From Sphingobacterium bambusae (GTDB lineage: Bacteria; Bacteroidota; Bacteroidia; Sphingobacteriales; Sphingobacteriaceae), in NCBI RefSeq assembly GCF_033955345.1, contig NZ_CP138332.1, positions 1,984,001 to 2,048,000 of the forward strand: 64,000 bases of DNA, read 5' to 3'. This document shows, piece after piece, positions 16,147 to 23,459 of this stretch. Every line of letters starts with the position of its first letter. Position 1 is the first letter of the stretch. The translations under genes were made by a program, and so were the position numbers. The notes beneath the pieces were generated by a model that saw only the letters and a list, made by a program, of their open reading frames with translations, ran no database searches and was not told the origin of the DNA.

Positions 16147-19100
16147 TTAGTCGGCCAACACGGAAAATTCCGCTGCAGAGGCAAAATCTTGCCCATCTTG
16201 GGCGCTCAAGGCAGTAAACCGAATGAAACGCGCTTTTGTAGGCTTCGCCAGCATGATGGTTTTCAATTTACCATCACGATTAAACTCTCCTTCCGCCACC
16301 GTGTCACTCCAGTTTTTACCATCCGTGCTAAGCTGCAAACGATAGCCTTTTATGCGTCCGTTTGCTCCGTTTTGTCGAGGCAAATACGTAAAACCCTTCA
16401 CTAGCTTAAGCTCACCCGCATCAAAATCTACCCAATGCGGATACTGTGCTACGGTTACCGAGTACATGGTATGCCAAATTGTCGATGGATCACCATCCAC
16501 GAGATGTTCCGCATTTCCTTCTCCCCTTTCTTGGCTGGATGCCGAAAGCACTTGCATGCTAATGGTCTCTATCTTTGGAAAACGCAGACTAACTTTCGAT
16601 TTCTCGTTATCGGCGTACCAAGCAGATACCTCCGCCGCATCACGTAACACAAATGGCGTAGTATATGGCTGTGCAGGTTTATTACCTACCTGTACCATCA
16701 AGCGGGAATCGCCCCGTTCGGAAGCAACCTGCACCTCACCTTTTTGGTCGCGCACGATGCGGATGGGCATATTCCCCGCTAAGGCAACTTTGGCCTGCAA
16801 GGCCTGGTTATGTTGCTGCAATGGCCGAATCAAAAAACCGAAACGCTGTGCAGAAGCCCTGACGCGATCCTGTTCCAATGGCGGTCCCTGTCCACAGCTG
16901 TTACCACCAAGGCCAGTCACATCCGCCAAAAGGTAGAGGTGCGTGCCGGAACTTTTAGGCAACTGATGCGTATGGGGCGCTAAAGTCATCTCTAACTCGC
17001 TCCAAGGCAAAGCCGAAGCAGCAAATTGATCCTTTGCAACAAAGAGCAGACCGCTGCCAGCGCTATTGGTCAATGCACACCAGCGTAAATCTTCCCTATT
17101 TCCGGTCGACTGTGGCTTAGGCCAAGGAAAATATTGCCCTTCGACCGTACTATCATAGCGTTGTATAAACTGCCCTGTTTTCCTGTCGGCATAGTTGTTT
17201 ACCGGACCACGACCATAGTAGCTGTACTGCCCATAATCGGCAGGTATCTGCATAGCAAAACCTAGATGCGGAAGGATCAAGCTACTGTTGTTCGACGTGA
17301 TGCTGCTCTGCAGCTCGATAGAACCATCCGGATAGACGGTCCAAATATAATTGCTGGTAAATTTAAAGTCGCTTTTATTAAAAGGCACATCTTGGTGCTC
17401 GTCCAAGGTATAGGTGCCCGAGCTTCCTCCGCGAATTGTCGCTCCATGTGCGGCCTGTGATTCCACCGTATAGGAAAGCACATAAGCGCCATCCGCTCGC
17501 GGATAAGCATTCGCTTGCAAGGCCCGGTGTTTCAACTGATGCAGTCCCTTTTCGAACCATTGCTGATAAGCCCAGTTATCATTGTCCAGTGGTGCACGTA
17601 GCGCATCCAAGCGCGGTCCTTCGCCATCGCGGATAAGAATATTACCGCCATAGACAAGCTGGTAGATGCTTCCCGTGGCATCGTCAAATTTCACCACAAA
17701 GTCCTTCCCTTTTAACACTTTTAACCCAGCTTCGCCGTTGATCTGTATGGCTTCCCCCTTTGCTACGCTTACTATAGATGGCCACATGTCGGCAGTTTTA
17801 ACGAGCAGCTGCTCCTCCATCTGCACCTCGCCGGCTGCCGCCCAAGGCCGATCCTCTTTGAGTAGAAACTGCACTTTGACAAAATATTCTGATTGGGGAT
17901 CAAGACTAGAAAAATCATACGGTATCGAAACTTGACGCCCCGTTCTTGCCGCTATGTTTGTCACATCGCCCTTAAACGTAGCCTTTCGCTCGATTTCGAC
18001 ACCATCTTTCCATAGCGACCACAGCACATCATAGTCGTCCAAACTGTTGAAATAGTTTTTATTGAATATTTCTACCGTTCCCATTTGCATATCTACCGCA
18101 CGTACGGCTACATTCTGGTAAACTTTACGTACTTCAAAATAGGCCGGTTTGGGTGTCAAGTCAGAAAACACTAATCCATTCATCACAAAAGTACCGTCAT
18201 TAGGCTTGTCCCCAAAATCACCACCATAGGCCACATACCGCTCACCCGTAGTCTTGTCATAGGCATACATCGATTGATCTATCCAGTCCCAAATAGCTCC
18301 TCCCATAAAGAAATTAGTCGATTCGATTGCTTCCCAATAGTCAATCAAGTTGCCGGTGGCATTACCCATGGAATGGGCATACTCCGAAATATGAAAGGGA
18401 TACTTCAACCTGTACTTCCCTTTTACCGCCTCGCGCACCCAGTCGATGGACGGGTATTGGTTCGAGCCCATATCGACAATGCTATTATTGCGCTCGTACT
18501 GCACCGGACGAGAGACATCCACCTTCTTAATGGCTTCGTAGGCGGCCACAAAGTTCTTTCCAGGACCCGCCTCGTTACCCAAAGACCAAATCACGATGGC
18601 CGGATGGTTAATCGTCGCGTGTACCATCTCCAAGTTGCGCGCTACATGTGCATTTTTCCATTCCGGTGGGTGCGACAGTGAGGCTTCACCATAATAGTAT
18701 TCATGGCTTTCTAGATTTGCTTCATCCTCCAAGTAGATACCATATTTGTCGCAGAGGTAATACCAATAGGGATCGTCGGGGTAATGCGAATTTCGAACAT
18801 GGTTGATGTTAGCCCTTTTCATCAGCTTCACCTCCTCTTCCATCTGCTTGCGCGAGATAACTTTTCCCTTTTCGGGGTTTGTTTCGTGTCGGTTTACACC
18901 TTTTAGCTTTACCGGCTTTCCGTTTACGTAAAAATAACGGCCGGCAAGACCAAACTCATCCTGCTGCGCCGGGGTATCTTTGATTTCTACCTTACGGAAG
19001 CCTATATAACTGGACACCACATCGACCACTTTTCCTTTTCGATCCAGCAACTCGGCAATCAACGTATACCGATACGGATTTTCTGCAGACCATTTCTGTG

Positions 19101-20199
19101 GATTGTCTACTTTAAGGGCTTGGTCGACAACAGCGGTAGCTCCTTTTTGAACCGTCCCTATCGAGCGCCGCAAATTGATGGCGTCAACCTTCACACCTTC
19201 ATCGCTATAAAGCTTATTGGCATATAAACTATACCGAATAGCGTAACCTGCCACATCCTGTCCAGCTTGGTTTGTTACTTCGGCCGTCACCTGTAAACTG
19301 GCCTGTTTGTATGCGCTATCGAGATCGGGAATGGCGACGAGATTACGAATCTGCACCTTAGGTTTGGCCGAGATAGATACAGTTCGAAAAATACCGGGAA
19401 GCCGAAACATATCCTGAGCCTCCAAGAAGGAAGCATCGGAATTGCGATATACCTCCACCGCAACAATATTCTCTCCTTTAGCCCGCAAATATTTGCTGAT
19501 ATTAAACGATGCGAGGTTTCTAGAATTTTTTGAAAACCCTACATATTTACCATTGATCCACAGATAGAAGAAAGAGTCTACTCCATCAAAGTTGATGTAA
19601 ACCTCTTTGTCCTTCCAATCCGCAGGCACCGAGAAGCTACGACGATAGGACCCCACCTCATTCCGGTCTATATAGGTCGTCCAATGCTGAGGAGGTGTGC
19701 GCATCACGCCACCCCGCCAATCGTCTACCTTCACTTGGTGTTGAAAGATTACAGGCTGGTTCACATAGATTGGCACGCCATATTTCAAGGTACCATCCTT
19801 TTGAATACCAAGGATATTCCAGCTCATTGGCACGGGCACATCGTCCCAAGCTGCGGCATTAAAATCAGACCGATAAAAATCCTGAGGCCGTTCGGTGGGT
19901 GTTTTGGCCCAATGAAACTTCCACGTACCATCCAACGAGCGCCAATATTCGGAATACTCCGGCAACACGGCACGTGCCGACTCCACCTTCTTAAAAGAGA
20001 AATGATAGGCGTGCGGCAATTCTTTATTGAGGGATAATGCTTCGGGGGATTCCCATTCCTTTCCGGAAGGATGCGCCTGCTCCCCATAGGCAAATCCGGG
20101 AATAGAATCCACCGCAGGTCGGCTCTGTCCCAACAGCAGCAGTGGAAACATAAAAAACCAGACAATCTTGCAAGCAGAGGTTATGGTGTTAGTCATCAT
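16147..20199 (-). CDS. Glycoside hydrolase family 2 (LacZ-type beta-galactosidase) with C-terminal discoidin-like domain
   Basis: This 1350-residue exported enzyme has a signal peptide (ending LLLLGQS). The layout is LacZ-like: an N-terminal sugar-binding sandwich (about 80-280), an Ig-like domain, then the TIM barrel with acid/base Glu543 (SLGNEAG) and nucleophile Glu606 (ISEYAHSMGN). A beta-galactosidase small-chain domain follows (about 830-1100, with YYGRGPVNNYADR). An extra tail after about residue 1190 contains HLVDGDPSTIWHT and PHWVDFDAG, typical of F5/8-type (CBM32-like) discoidin domains. It probably removes terminal beta-galactose in the periplasm or at the cell surface. It stands alone, away from the arabinose region, with its own terminator. 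The start at 20199 was chosen for the signal peptide. Confidence 0.88.
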   Translation of the reverse strand: MMTNTITSACKIVWFFMFPLLLLGQSRPAVDSIPGFAYGEQAHPSGKEWESPEALSLNKELPHAYHFSFKKVESARAVLPEYSEYWRSLDGTWKFHWAKTPTERPQDFYRSDFNAAAWDDVPVPMSWNILGIQKDGTLKYGVPIYVNQPVIFQHQVKVDDWRGGVMRTPPQHWTTYIDRNEVGSYRRSFSVPADWKDKEVYINFDGVDSFFYLWINGKYVGFSKNSRNLASFNISKYLRAKGENIVAVEVYRNSDASFLEAQDMFRLPGIFRTVSISAKPKVQIRNLVAIPDLDSAYKQASLQVTAEVTNQAGQDVAGYAIRYSLYANKLYSDEGVKVDAINLRRSIGTVQKGATAVVDQALKVDNPQKWSAENPYRYTLIAELLDRKGKVVDVVSSYIGFRKVEIKDTPAQQDEFGLAGRYFYVNGKPVKLKGVNRHETNPEKGKVISRKQMEEEVKLMKRANINHVRNSHYPDDPYWYYLCDKYGIYLEDEANLESHEYYYGEASLSHPPEWKNAHVARNLEMVHATINHPAIVIWSLGNEAGPGKNFVAAYEAIKKVDVSRPVQYERNNSIVDMGSNQYPSIDWVREAVKGKYRLKYPFHISEYAHSMGNATGNLIDYWEAIESTNFFMGGAIWDWIDQSMYAYDKTTGERYVAYGGDFGDKPNDGTFVMNGLVFSDLTPKPAYFEVRKVYQNVAVRAVDMQMGTVEIFNKNYFNSLDDYDVLWSLWKDGVEIERKATFKGDVTNIAARTGRQVSIPYDFSSLDPQSEYFVKVQFLLKEDRPWAAAGEVQMEEQLLVKTADMWPSIVSVAKGEAIQINGEAGLKVLKGKDFVVKFDDATGSIYQLVYGGNILIRDGEGPRLDALRAPLDNDNWAYQQWFEKGLHQLKHRALQANAYPRADGAYVLSYTVESQAAHGATIRGGSSGTYTLDEHQDVPFNKSDFKFTSNYIWTVYPDGSIELQSSITSNNSSLILPHLGFAMQIPADYGQYSYYGRGPVNNYADRKTGQFIQRYDSTVEGQYFPWPKPQSTGNREDLRWCALTNSAGSGLLFVAKDQFAASALPWSELEMTLAPHTHQLPKSSGTHLYLLADVTGLGGNSCGQGPPLEQDRVRASAQRFGFLIRPLQQHNQALQAKVALAGNMPIRIVRDQKGEVQVASERGDSRLMVQVGNKPAQPYTTPFVLRDAAEVSAWYADNEKSKVSLRFPKIETISMQVLSASSQERGEGNAEHLVDGDPSTIWHTMYSVTVAQYPHWVDFDAGELKLVKGFTYLPRQNGANGRIKGYRLQLSTDGKNWSDTVAEGEFNRDGKLKTIMLAKPTKARFIRFTALSAQDGQDFASAAEFSVLAD

Positions 20200-20426
20200 T
20201 ATACGATATCGTTTTAACAAAAATTGGCATCCAAATGCAGAAAAGCAAGTCGAGATGATGCACTTTACAAGCAACTTGCGCTAAACAGCTGTTTATCTGG
20301 AAGTACAAACGATTGTGTAATTTTTTCCTATACACGATTTATGCTTGGGTGGGCAACGGATGACAGGCGCTAACACAAACATATGATCAATGAGTAGCAC
20401 GCCTTAGCATGCTTCCGTTTATCCAC

Positions 20427-20454
20427 AAAAAAAGGCGCATGACTGCGCCTTTTA
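20427..20454 (-). terminator. Rho-independent terminator of the glycogen/starch synthase gene
   Basis: On the minus strand an AAAAGGCGC / GCGCCTTTT stem with a 6-base loop is followed by TTTTTTT. Confidence 0.8.
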
Positions 20455-20477
20455 TCTTATTAAAACTAAAAATCAGG

Positions 20478-21305
20478 TTATGCTGATGCCGCTTCGGCGT
20501 CAACCGTGGAAAACTCATCGAATATCTCCGAGAAACCTTCGTAATCTTCATCACCGCTGGGCGTGAAGCTGCGAATGCCCTTTTCTTCCACATAAGCTTT
20601 CAATTCGGGATGAACCTCCCCATCAGGGAATACAGCGATATCCGTAAACGATAGGGCGCCTTTGTATAGGTCCACGTACGATCCGTCGCCATATGGAGCA
20701 GCTTCCTCGGCAGAAAGATCCACCTGAGCGGCCATCTCGCCGTATTTCGCACCCAAGGAGCCAAACTCTTCATTAGCATAAAGCGAGTACATCACTTTCG
20801 CATCTTTAAAAGCAGGATCATCCTTGTAAGTGGTCTTGAGATAAGCCGGTACCATGGCCGAGAACCAACCGTGGCAATGCACCACATCGGGTGACCATCC
20901 CAGCTTTTTCACCGTCTCCAGCGCTCCCTTGCAGAAAAACAACGATCGCTCGTTATTGTCTGCAAAAAACTCACCCTTCTCGTCACGAAAAACCTTTTTC
21001 CGCTGGAAATACTCTTCATTATCCAAAAAATAGACCTGCATCCGTGCAGCAGGTAATGAAGCCACTTTAATGATTAGCGGATTATCATTGTTATCCACCA
21101 CGATGTTCATTCCCGACAACCTTATCACTTCGTGAAGACGATTTCTGCGCTCATTGATATTACCAAAACGGGGCATAAGAATCCGGATTTCAAATCCTTT
21201 TTCTTGCATAGCTTGCGGTAACTGGCGTGTAATTTCAGAAATTTTACTTAGTTCAAGGAAAGGCGACATCTCATGGGTTACAAACAATATTTTCGTTTTT
21301 GCCAT
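20478..21305 (-). CDS. Glycogen/starch synthase, N-terminal GT5 domain only
   Basis: This 275-residue protein matches the starch-synthase catalytic N-terminal Rossmann domain: KILFVTHEMSPF at the start, then RNRLHEVIRLSG and the SPDVVHCHGWFSA segment at about 140. It stops where the second, ADP-glucose-binding GT-B domain of GlgA should begin, and ends in an acidic tail (GDEDYEGFSEIFDEF). The family's usual length is about 470-500 residues, so this is a half-size protein. Intact short versions are known in Bacteroidota, so it is probably not a broken gene. Whether it makes glycogen, or helps a separate protein do so, is unknown. The ATG at 21305 was chosen. It is divergent from panC. Confidence 0.8.
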   Translation of the reverse strand: MAKTKILFVTHEMSPFLELSKISEITRQLPQAMQEKGFEIRILMPRFGNINERRNRLHEVIRLSGMNIVVDNNDNPLIIKVASLPAARMQVYFLDNEEYFQRKKVFRDEKGEFFADNNERSLFFCKGALETVKKLGWSPDVVHCHGWFSAMVPAYLKTTYKDDPAFKDAKVMYSLYANEEFGSLGAKYGEMAAQVDLSAEEAAPYGDGSYVDLYKGALSFTDIAVFPDGEVHPELKAYVEEKGIRSFTPSGDEDYEGFSEIFDEFSTVDAEAASA

Positions 21306-21347
21306 CTCCAATTGTTTTTTTATTTATCGAATAGTAAAATCGGTACA

Positions 21348-21378
21348 CAAAGGTACGAATATTTTGTGGATTTTACAA
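21348..21378 (-). promoter_or_regulatory. Bacteroidota-type promoter for the glycogen/starch synthase gene
   Basis: On the minus strand TTG (21376-21378) is followed after 20 bases by TACCTTTG (21348-21355), an exact -7 TAnnTTTG at the standard distance. The expected start site is about 35 bases upstream of the ATG. Confidence 0.6.
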
Positions 21379-21449
21379 TTAGTTAGTTTTCACAACTTTA
21401 TATTTCGGATTTATTTATGCAATTTTACGCCCTTATTTAACGTTTTACG

Positions 21450-22295
21450 GTGAAAATATTTAAAACCAAAGAGGAACTCCAAACGCATTTGTGTGCGCAT
21501 AGACAGGTGGACGGCAAGGTCGCCCTTGTTCCGACCATGGGCGCATTACACCAAGGCCATCTCGCCTTGATTCAGGAGGCACAGCAGGTAGCTCAGCTCG
21601 TGGTATGCAGCATTTTTGTCAATCCCACACAGTTTAACGACCCAAAAGACCTCGAGAAATATCCGCGTCCTATAGAAAACGACATAGCGTTGCTTAACGC
21701 AGCAGGATGCGACGTTCTTTTTATGCCTAGCGTGGAAGAGATGTATCCCGCAGATGATAAACCTTGGCATATTGACTTAGGTAACCTCGATAGTATCTGG
21801 GAAGGTGAAAAACGCCCCGGACATTTTCAGGGCGTCACGCAGATCGTCTACAAGCTCTTCAACTTGGTAGAACCCGATATCGCTTGCTTCGGACAGAAAG
21901 ATTTTCAGCAGGTGATGGTTATCCAACGCTTGGTGGATAGCAAAAAAATGCCGATACGCATTTTGATCTGCCCAACCGTGCGCAGTGCGAAAGGATTGGC
22001 CTTGAGCTCAAGAAACAGCCGCCTCTCTGATGAAGGAAAGATCAAGGCTTTATGCCTTTACCAAGCATTATCCTACATCAAAGACCATATCGGACAGCAA
22101 TCGGTAGCCGAGGTCAAAGAGGCCGCAAACAAAATCTTGATTGCCGCAGCAGAAGTGACGGTGGAATACCTTGCTATCTGTGAAAGTCGTAGCCTAGAAG
22201 AAGTTTCCACCGTAGAGCCGAGCAACAGCTACGTTGCGCTGGTTGTTGCCTGGATTGAAGGCGTTCGTCTGATCGATAACATGATCTTGAGTTAG
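21450..22295 (+). CDS. panC: Pantoate--beta-alanine ligase
   Basis: This 281-residue enzyme joins pantoate and beta-alanine with ATP to make pantothenate. The ATP-binding motifs are clear: PTMGALHQGHLAL (about residues 28-40), FVNPTQF, the FGQKDFQQ segment and the KMSKS-like SSRNSRLS. The start codon is GTG at 21450; no ATG fits the usual N-terminus (MKIFKTKEEL). It is followed by panD, which supplies the beta-alanine, so two consecutive steps of coenzyme A precursor synthesis are adjacent. Confidence 0.93.
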   Translation: MKIFKTKEELQTHLCAHRQVDGKVALVPTMGALHQGHLALIQEAQQVAQLVVCSIFVNPTQFNDPKDLEKYPRPIENDIALLNAAGCDVLFMPSVEEMYPADDKPWHIDLGNLDSIWEGEKRPGHFQGVTQIVYKLFNLVEPDIACFGQKDFQQVMVIQRLVDSKKMPIRILICPTVRSAKGLALSSRNSRLSDEGKIKALCLYQALSYIKDHIGQQSVAEVKEAANKILIAAAEVTVEYLAICESRSLEEVSTVEPSNSYVALVVAWIEGVRLIDNMILS

Positions 22296-22337
22296 ACATA
22301 TTCTGTAGTAGTATATGCTTACCCCTTGTTTATCAAT

Positions 22338-22361
22338 AAAAAAACAGCCAAAAAGTGGCTG
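22338..22361 (-). terminator. Terminator-like hairpin between panC and panD, oriented on the minus strand
   Basis: The stem CAGCCA / TGGCTG with an AAAAG loop has its A run on the 5' side, so the U tract is made only on the minus strand. No minus-strand gene is recognised here. It may stop antisense transcription into panC. Confidence 0.4.
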
Positions 22362-22441
22362 GGTACCTATCAAGCATGCTTGGCTGGGCTTTCTGACACG
22401 GAGCATACAGATTTTAGAAAAAAATAAGGTAATTTTGCAGC

Positions 22442-22792
22442 ATGTTAATTGAAGTAATGAAGTCAAAGATTCACCGCGTTCGTGTAACGCAGGCTGAATT
22501 GAACTATGTGGGCAGTATCACGATAGATGAAGATTTGATGGATGCGGCAAACATCGTCGCCAATGAGAAAGTGCAGATTGTAAACAACAATAATGGAGCA
22601 CGCCTAGAGACCTATGTCATTACCGGCGAGCGCGGCACAGGCACCATCTGCCTCAACGGCGCAGCAGCGCGCATGGTGCAAGTGGGCGATATCGTTATCA
22701 TCATTTCCTATGCACATATGACACCCGAAGAGGCAAAATCGCATAAGCCGGGCTTAGTTTTCCCAGATGATAACAATAAATTAATTGTATAA
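22442..22792 (+). CDS. panD: Aspartate 1-decarboxylase (pyruvoyl enzyme)
   Basis: This 116-residue proenzyme has the self-cleavage site Gly24-Ser25 in YVGSITID; Ser25 becomes the pyruvoyl group. The [10 protein letters not shown] start, the [18 protein letters not shown] core and the C-terminal AHMTPEEA are typical. It decarboxylates aspartate to beta-alanine for the PanC reaction. A strong terminator follows 25 bases later. Confidence 0.93.
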   Translation: MLIEVMKSKIHRVRVTQAELNYVGSITIDEDLMDAANIVANEKVQIVNNNNGARLETYVITGERGTGTICLNGAAARMVQVGDIVIIISYAHMTPEEAKSHKPGLVFPDDNNKLIV

Positions 22793-22816
22793 TATCAAAA
22801 GCATTCCCTAATTTTA

Positions 22817-22849
22817 TAGCGCTATCGATTTGGTAGCGCTATTTTTTTT
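22817..22849 (+). terminator. Rho-independent terminator after panD
   Basis: A perfect 8-bp stem TAGCGCTA / TAGCGCTA with a 9-base loop is followed by eight T. The next start codon (22851) comes one base after the T run. Confidence 0.85.
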
Positions 22850-22850
22850 G

Positions 22851-23216
22851 ATGCATAAATTGACAACCACATACCGTTCCCTCATCGCTTACCTCTTAAG
22901 CGCTTGGACGGTCGCTATTATTATCAGCGGCGTGGTGTTTATGCACAAAGAGATCACCTCTACCGGTGAGATCATCACCCACGTTCACCCCTACGACTTT
23001 ACGAAAAAAGGACAGTCGCACCATCACGAGTCGGATGCGGAGATCCAATACTTAAACGTCGTTTTTGCAGGCGCTTTCCTTGCGCCCACTCTACAGGTCT
23101 TCGAAATGGCCATCACGCCGCGCCAGCTCCACATACACTTTGCAGAGCTTGTGGCCACAACGGTGTCCCAGTCGATCTTCCATTATGACCTGCGCGGACC
23201 GCCCTCGATTGCCTAA
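22851..23216 (+). CDS. Small His-rich membrane protein of unknown function
   Basis: This 121-residue protein has one hydrophobic helix (about residues 11-31). Two histidine-rich stretches follow, HVHPYD (about 44-49) and HHHESD (about 57-62), then a second weakly hydrophobic region and the C-terminus HYDLRGPPSIA. The ending RGPP is reminiscent of small proteins placed near copper or zinc TonB receptors. I do not recognise a named family. Its histidines and the TonB receptor and thioredoxin downstream suggest binding or sensing of a transition metal. The ATG at 22851 was chosen over alternative start codons inside the terminator. Confidence 0.6.
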   Translation: MHKLTTTYRSLIAYLLSAWTVAIIISGVVFMHKEITSTGEIITHVHPYDFTKKGQSHHHESDAEIQYLNVVFAGAFLAPTLQVFEMAITPRQLHIHFAELVATTVSQSIFHYDLRGPPSIA

Positions 23217-23254
23217 CATTCCCTACACAAGTTTAAATTTAATTACATCTCATC

Positions 23255-23283
23255 TTGACGAATCTTGCCAAAAGGTACGTTGT
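23255..23283 (+). promoter_or_regulatory. Tentative promoter for the TonB receptor gene
   Basis: TTG (23255-23257) is followed after 18 bases by TACGTTGT (23276-23283), close to but not exactly the -7 consensus. It would give a leader of about 170 bases that includes the stem-loop at 23354-23401. Confidence 0.3.
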
Positions 23284-23353
23284 TGTGTTTACTAGGGCTT
23301 TTCGCCCCGTTGAAAACTATCTAGCGCAGTGTCCCTTTTTGCAAAACTTGCCG

Positions 23354-23401
23354 GCATGCTTGGCTCCCGAAGCTGTTCTATCTTCGGCTGTTGGCCCATG
23401 C
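23354..23401 (+). promoter_or_regulatory. Compound stem-loop in the leader of the TonB receptor gene
   Basis: Nested stems are visible: GCATG / CATGC outside, GGC / GCC next, and CCGAAG / CTTCGG inside. It lies 59 bases upstream of the receptor start and has no T run. It does not match a riboswitch I know. Confidence 0.4.
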
Positions 23402-23459
23402 TGAACGCTTTCGTGAAGACGAACAACACATCATTTAAAGCATTTTCACATCTATATAC

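Noticed and set aside
15445..16400. Guanidine riboswitch for the SugE/Gdx-type exporter
   Set aside because: The sequence upstream of the gene is the end of the GH2 unit and its terminator, with no room for or sign of a guanidine aptamer.
20478..21305. Truncated pseudogene call for the short glycogen/starch synthase
   Set aside because: The gene has its own promoter, start, stop and terminator, and half-length forms occur in this phylum.
22194..22466. 90-codon minus-strand frame between panC and panD
   Set aside because: It overlaps the 3' end of panC and the start of panD and shows no protein-like pattern; the minus-strand terminator alone does not support a gene.
23217..23459. Cobalamin or other known riboswitch upstream of the TonB receptor
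   Set aside because: No B12-box or other known conserved core was found; only simple nested stems are visible.
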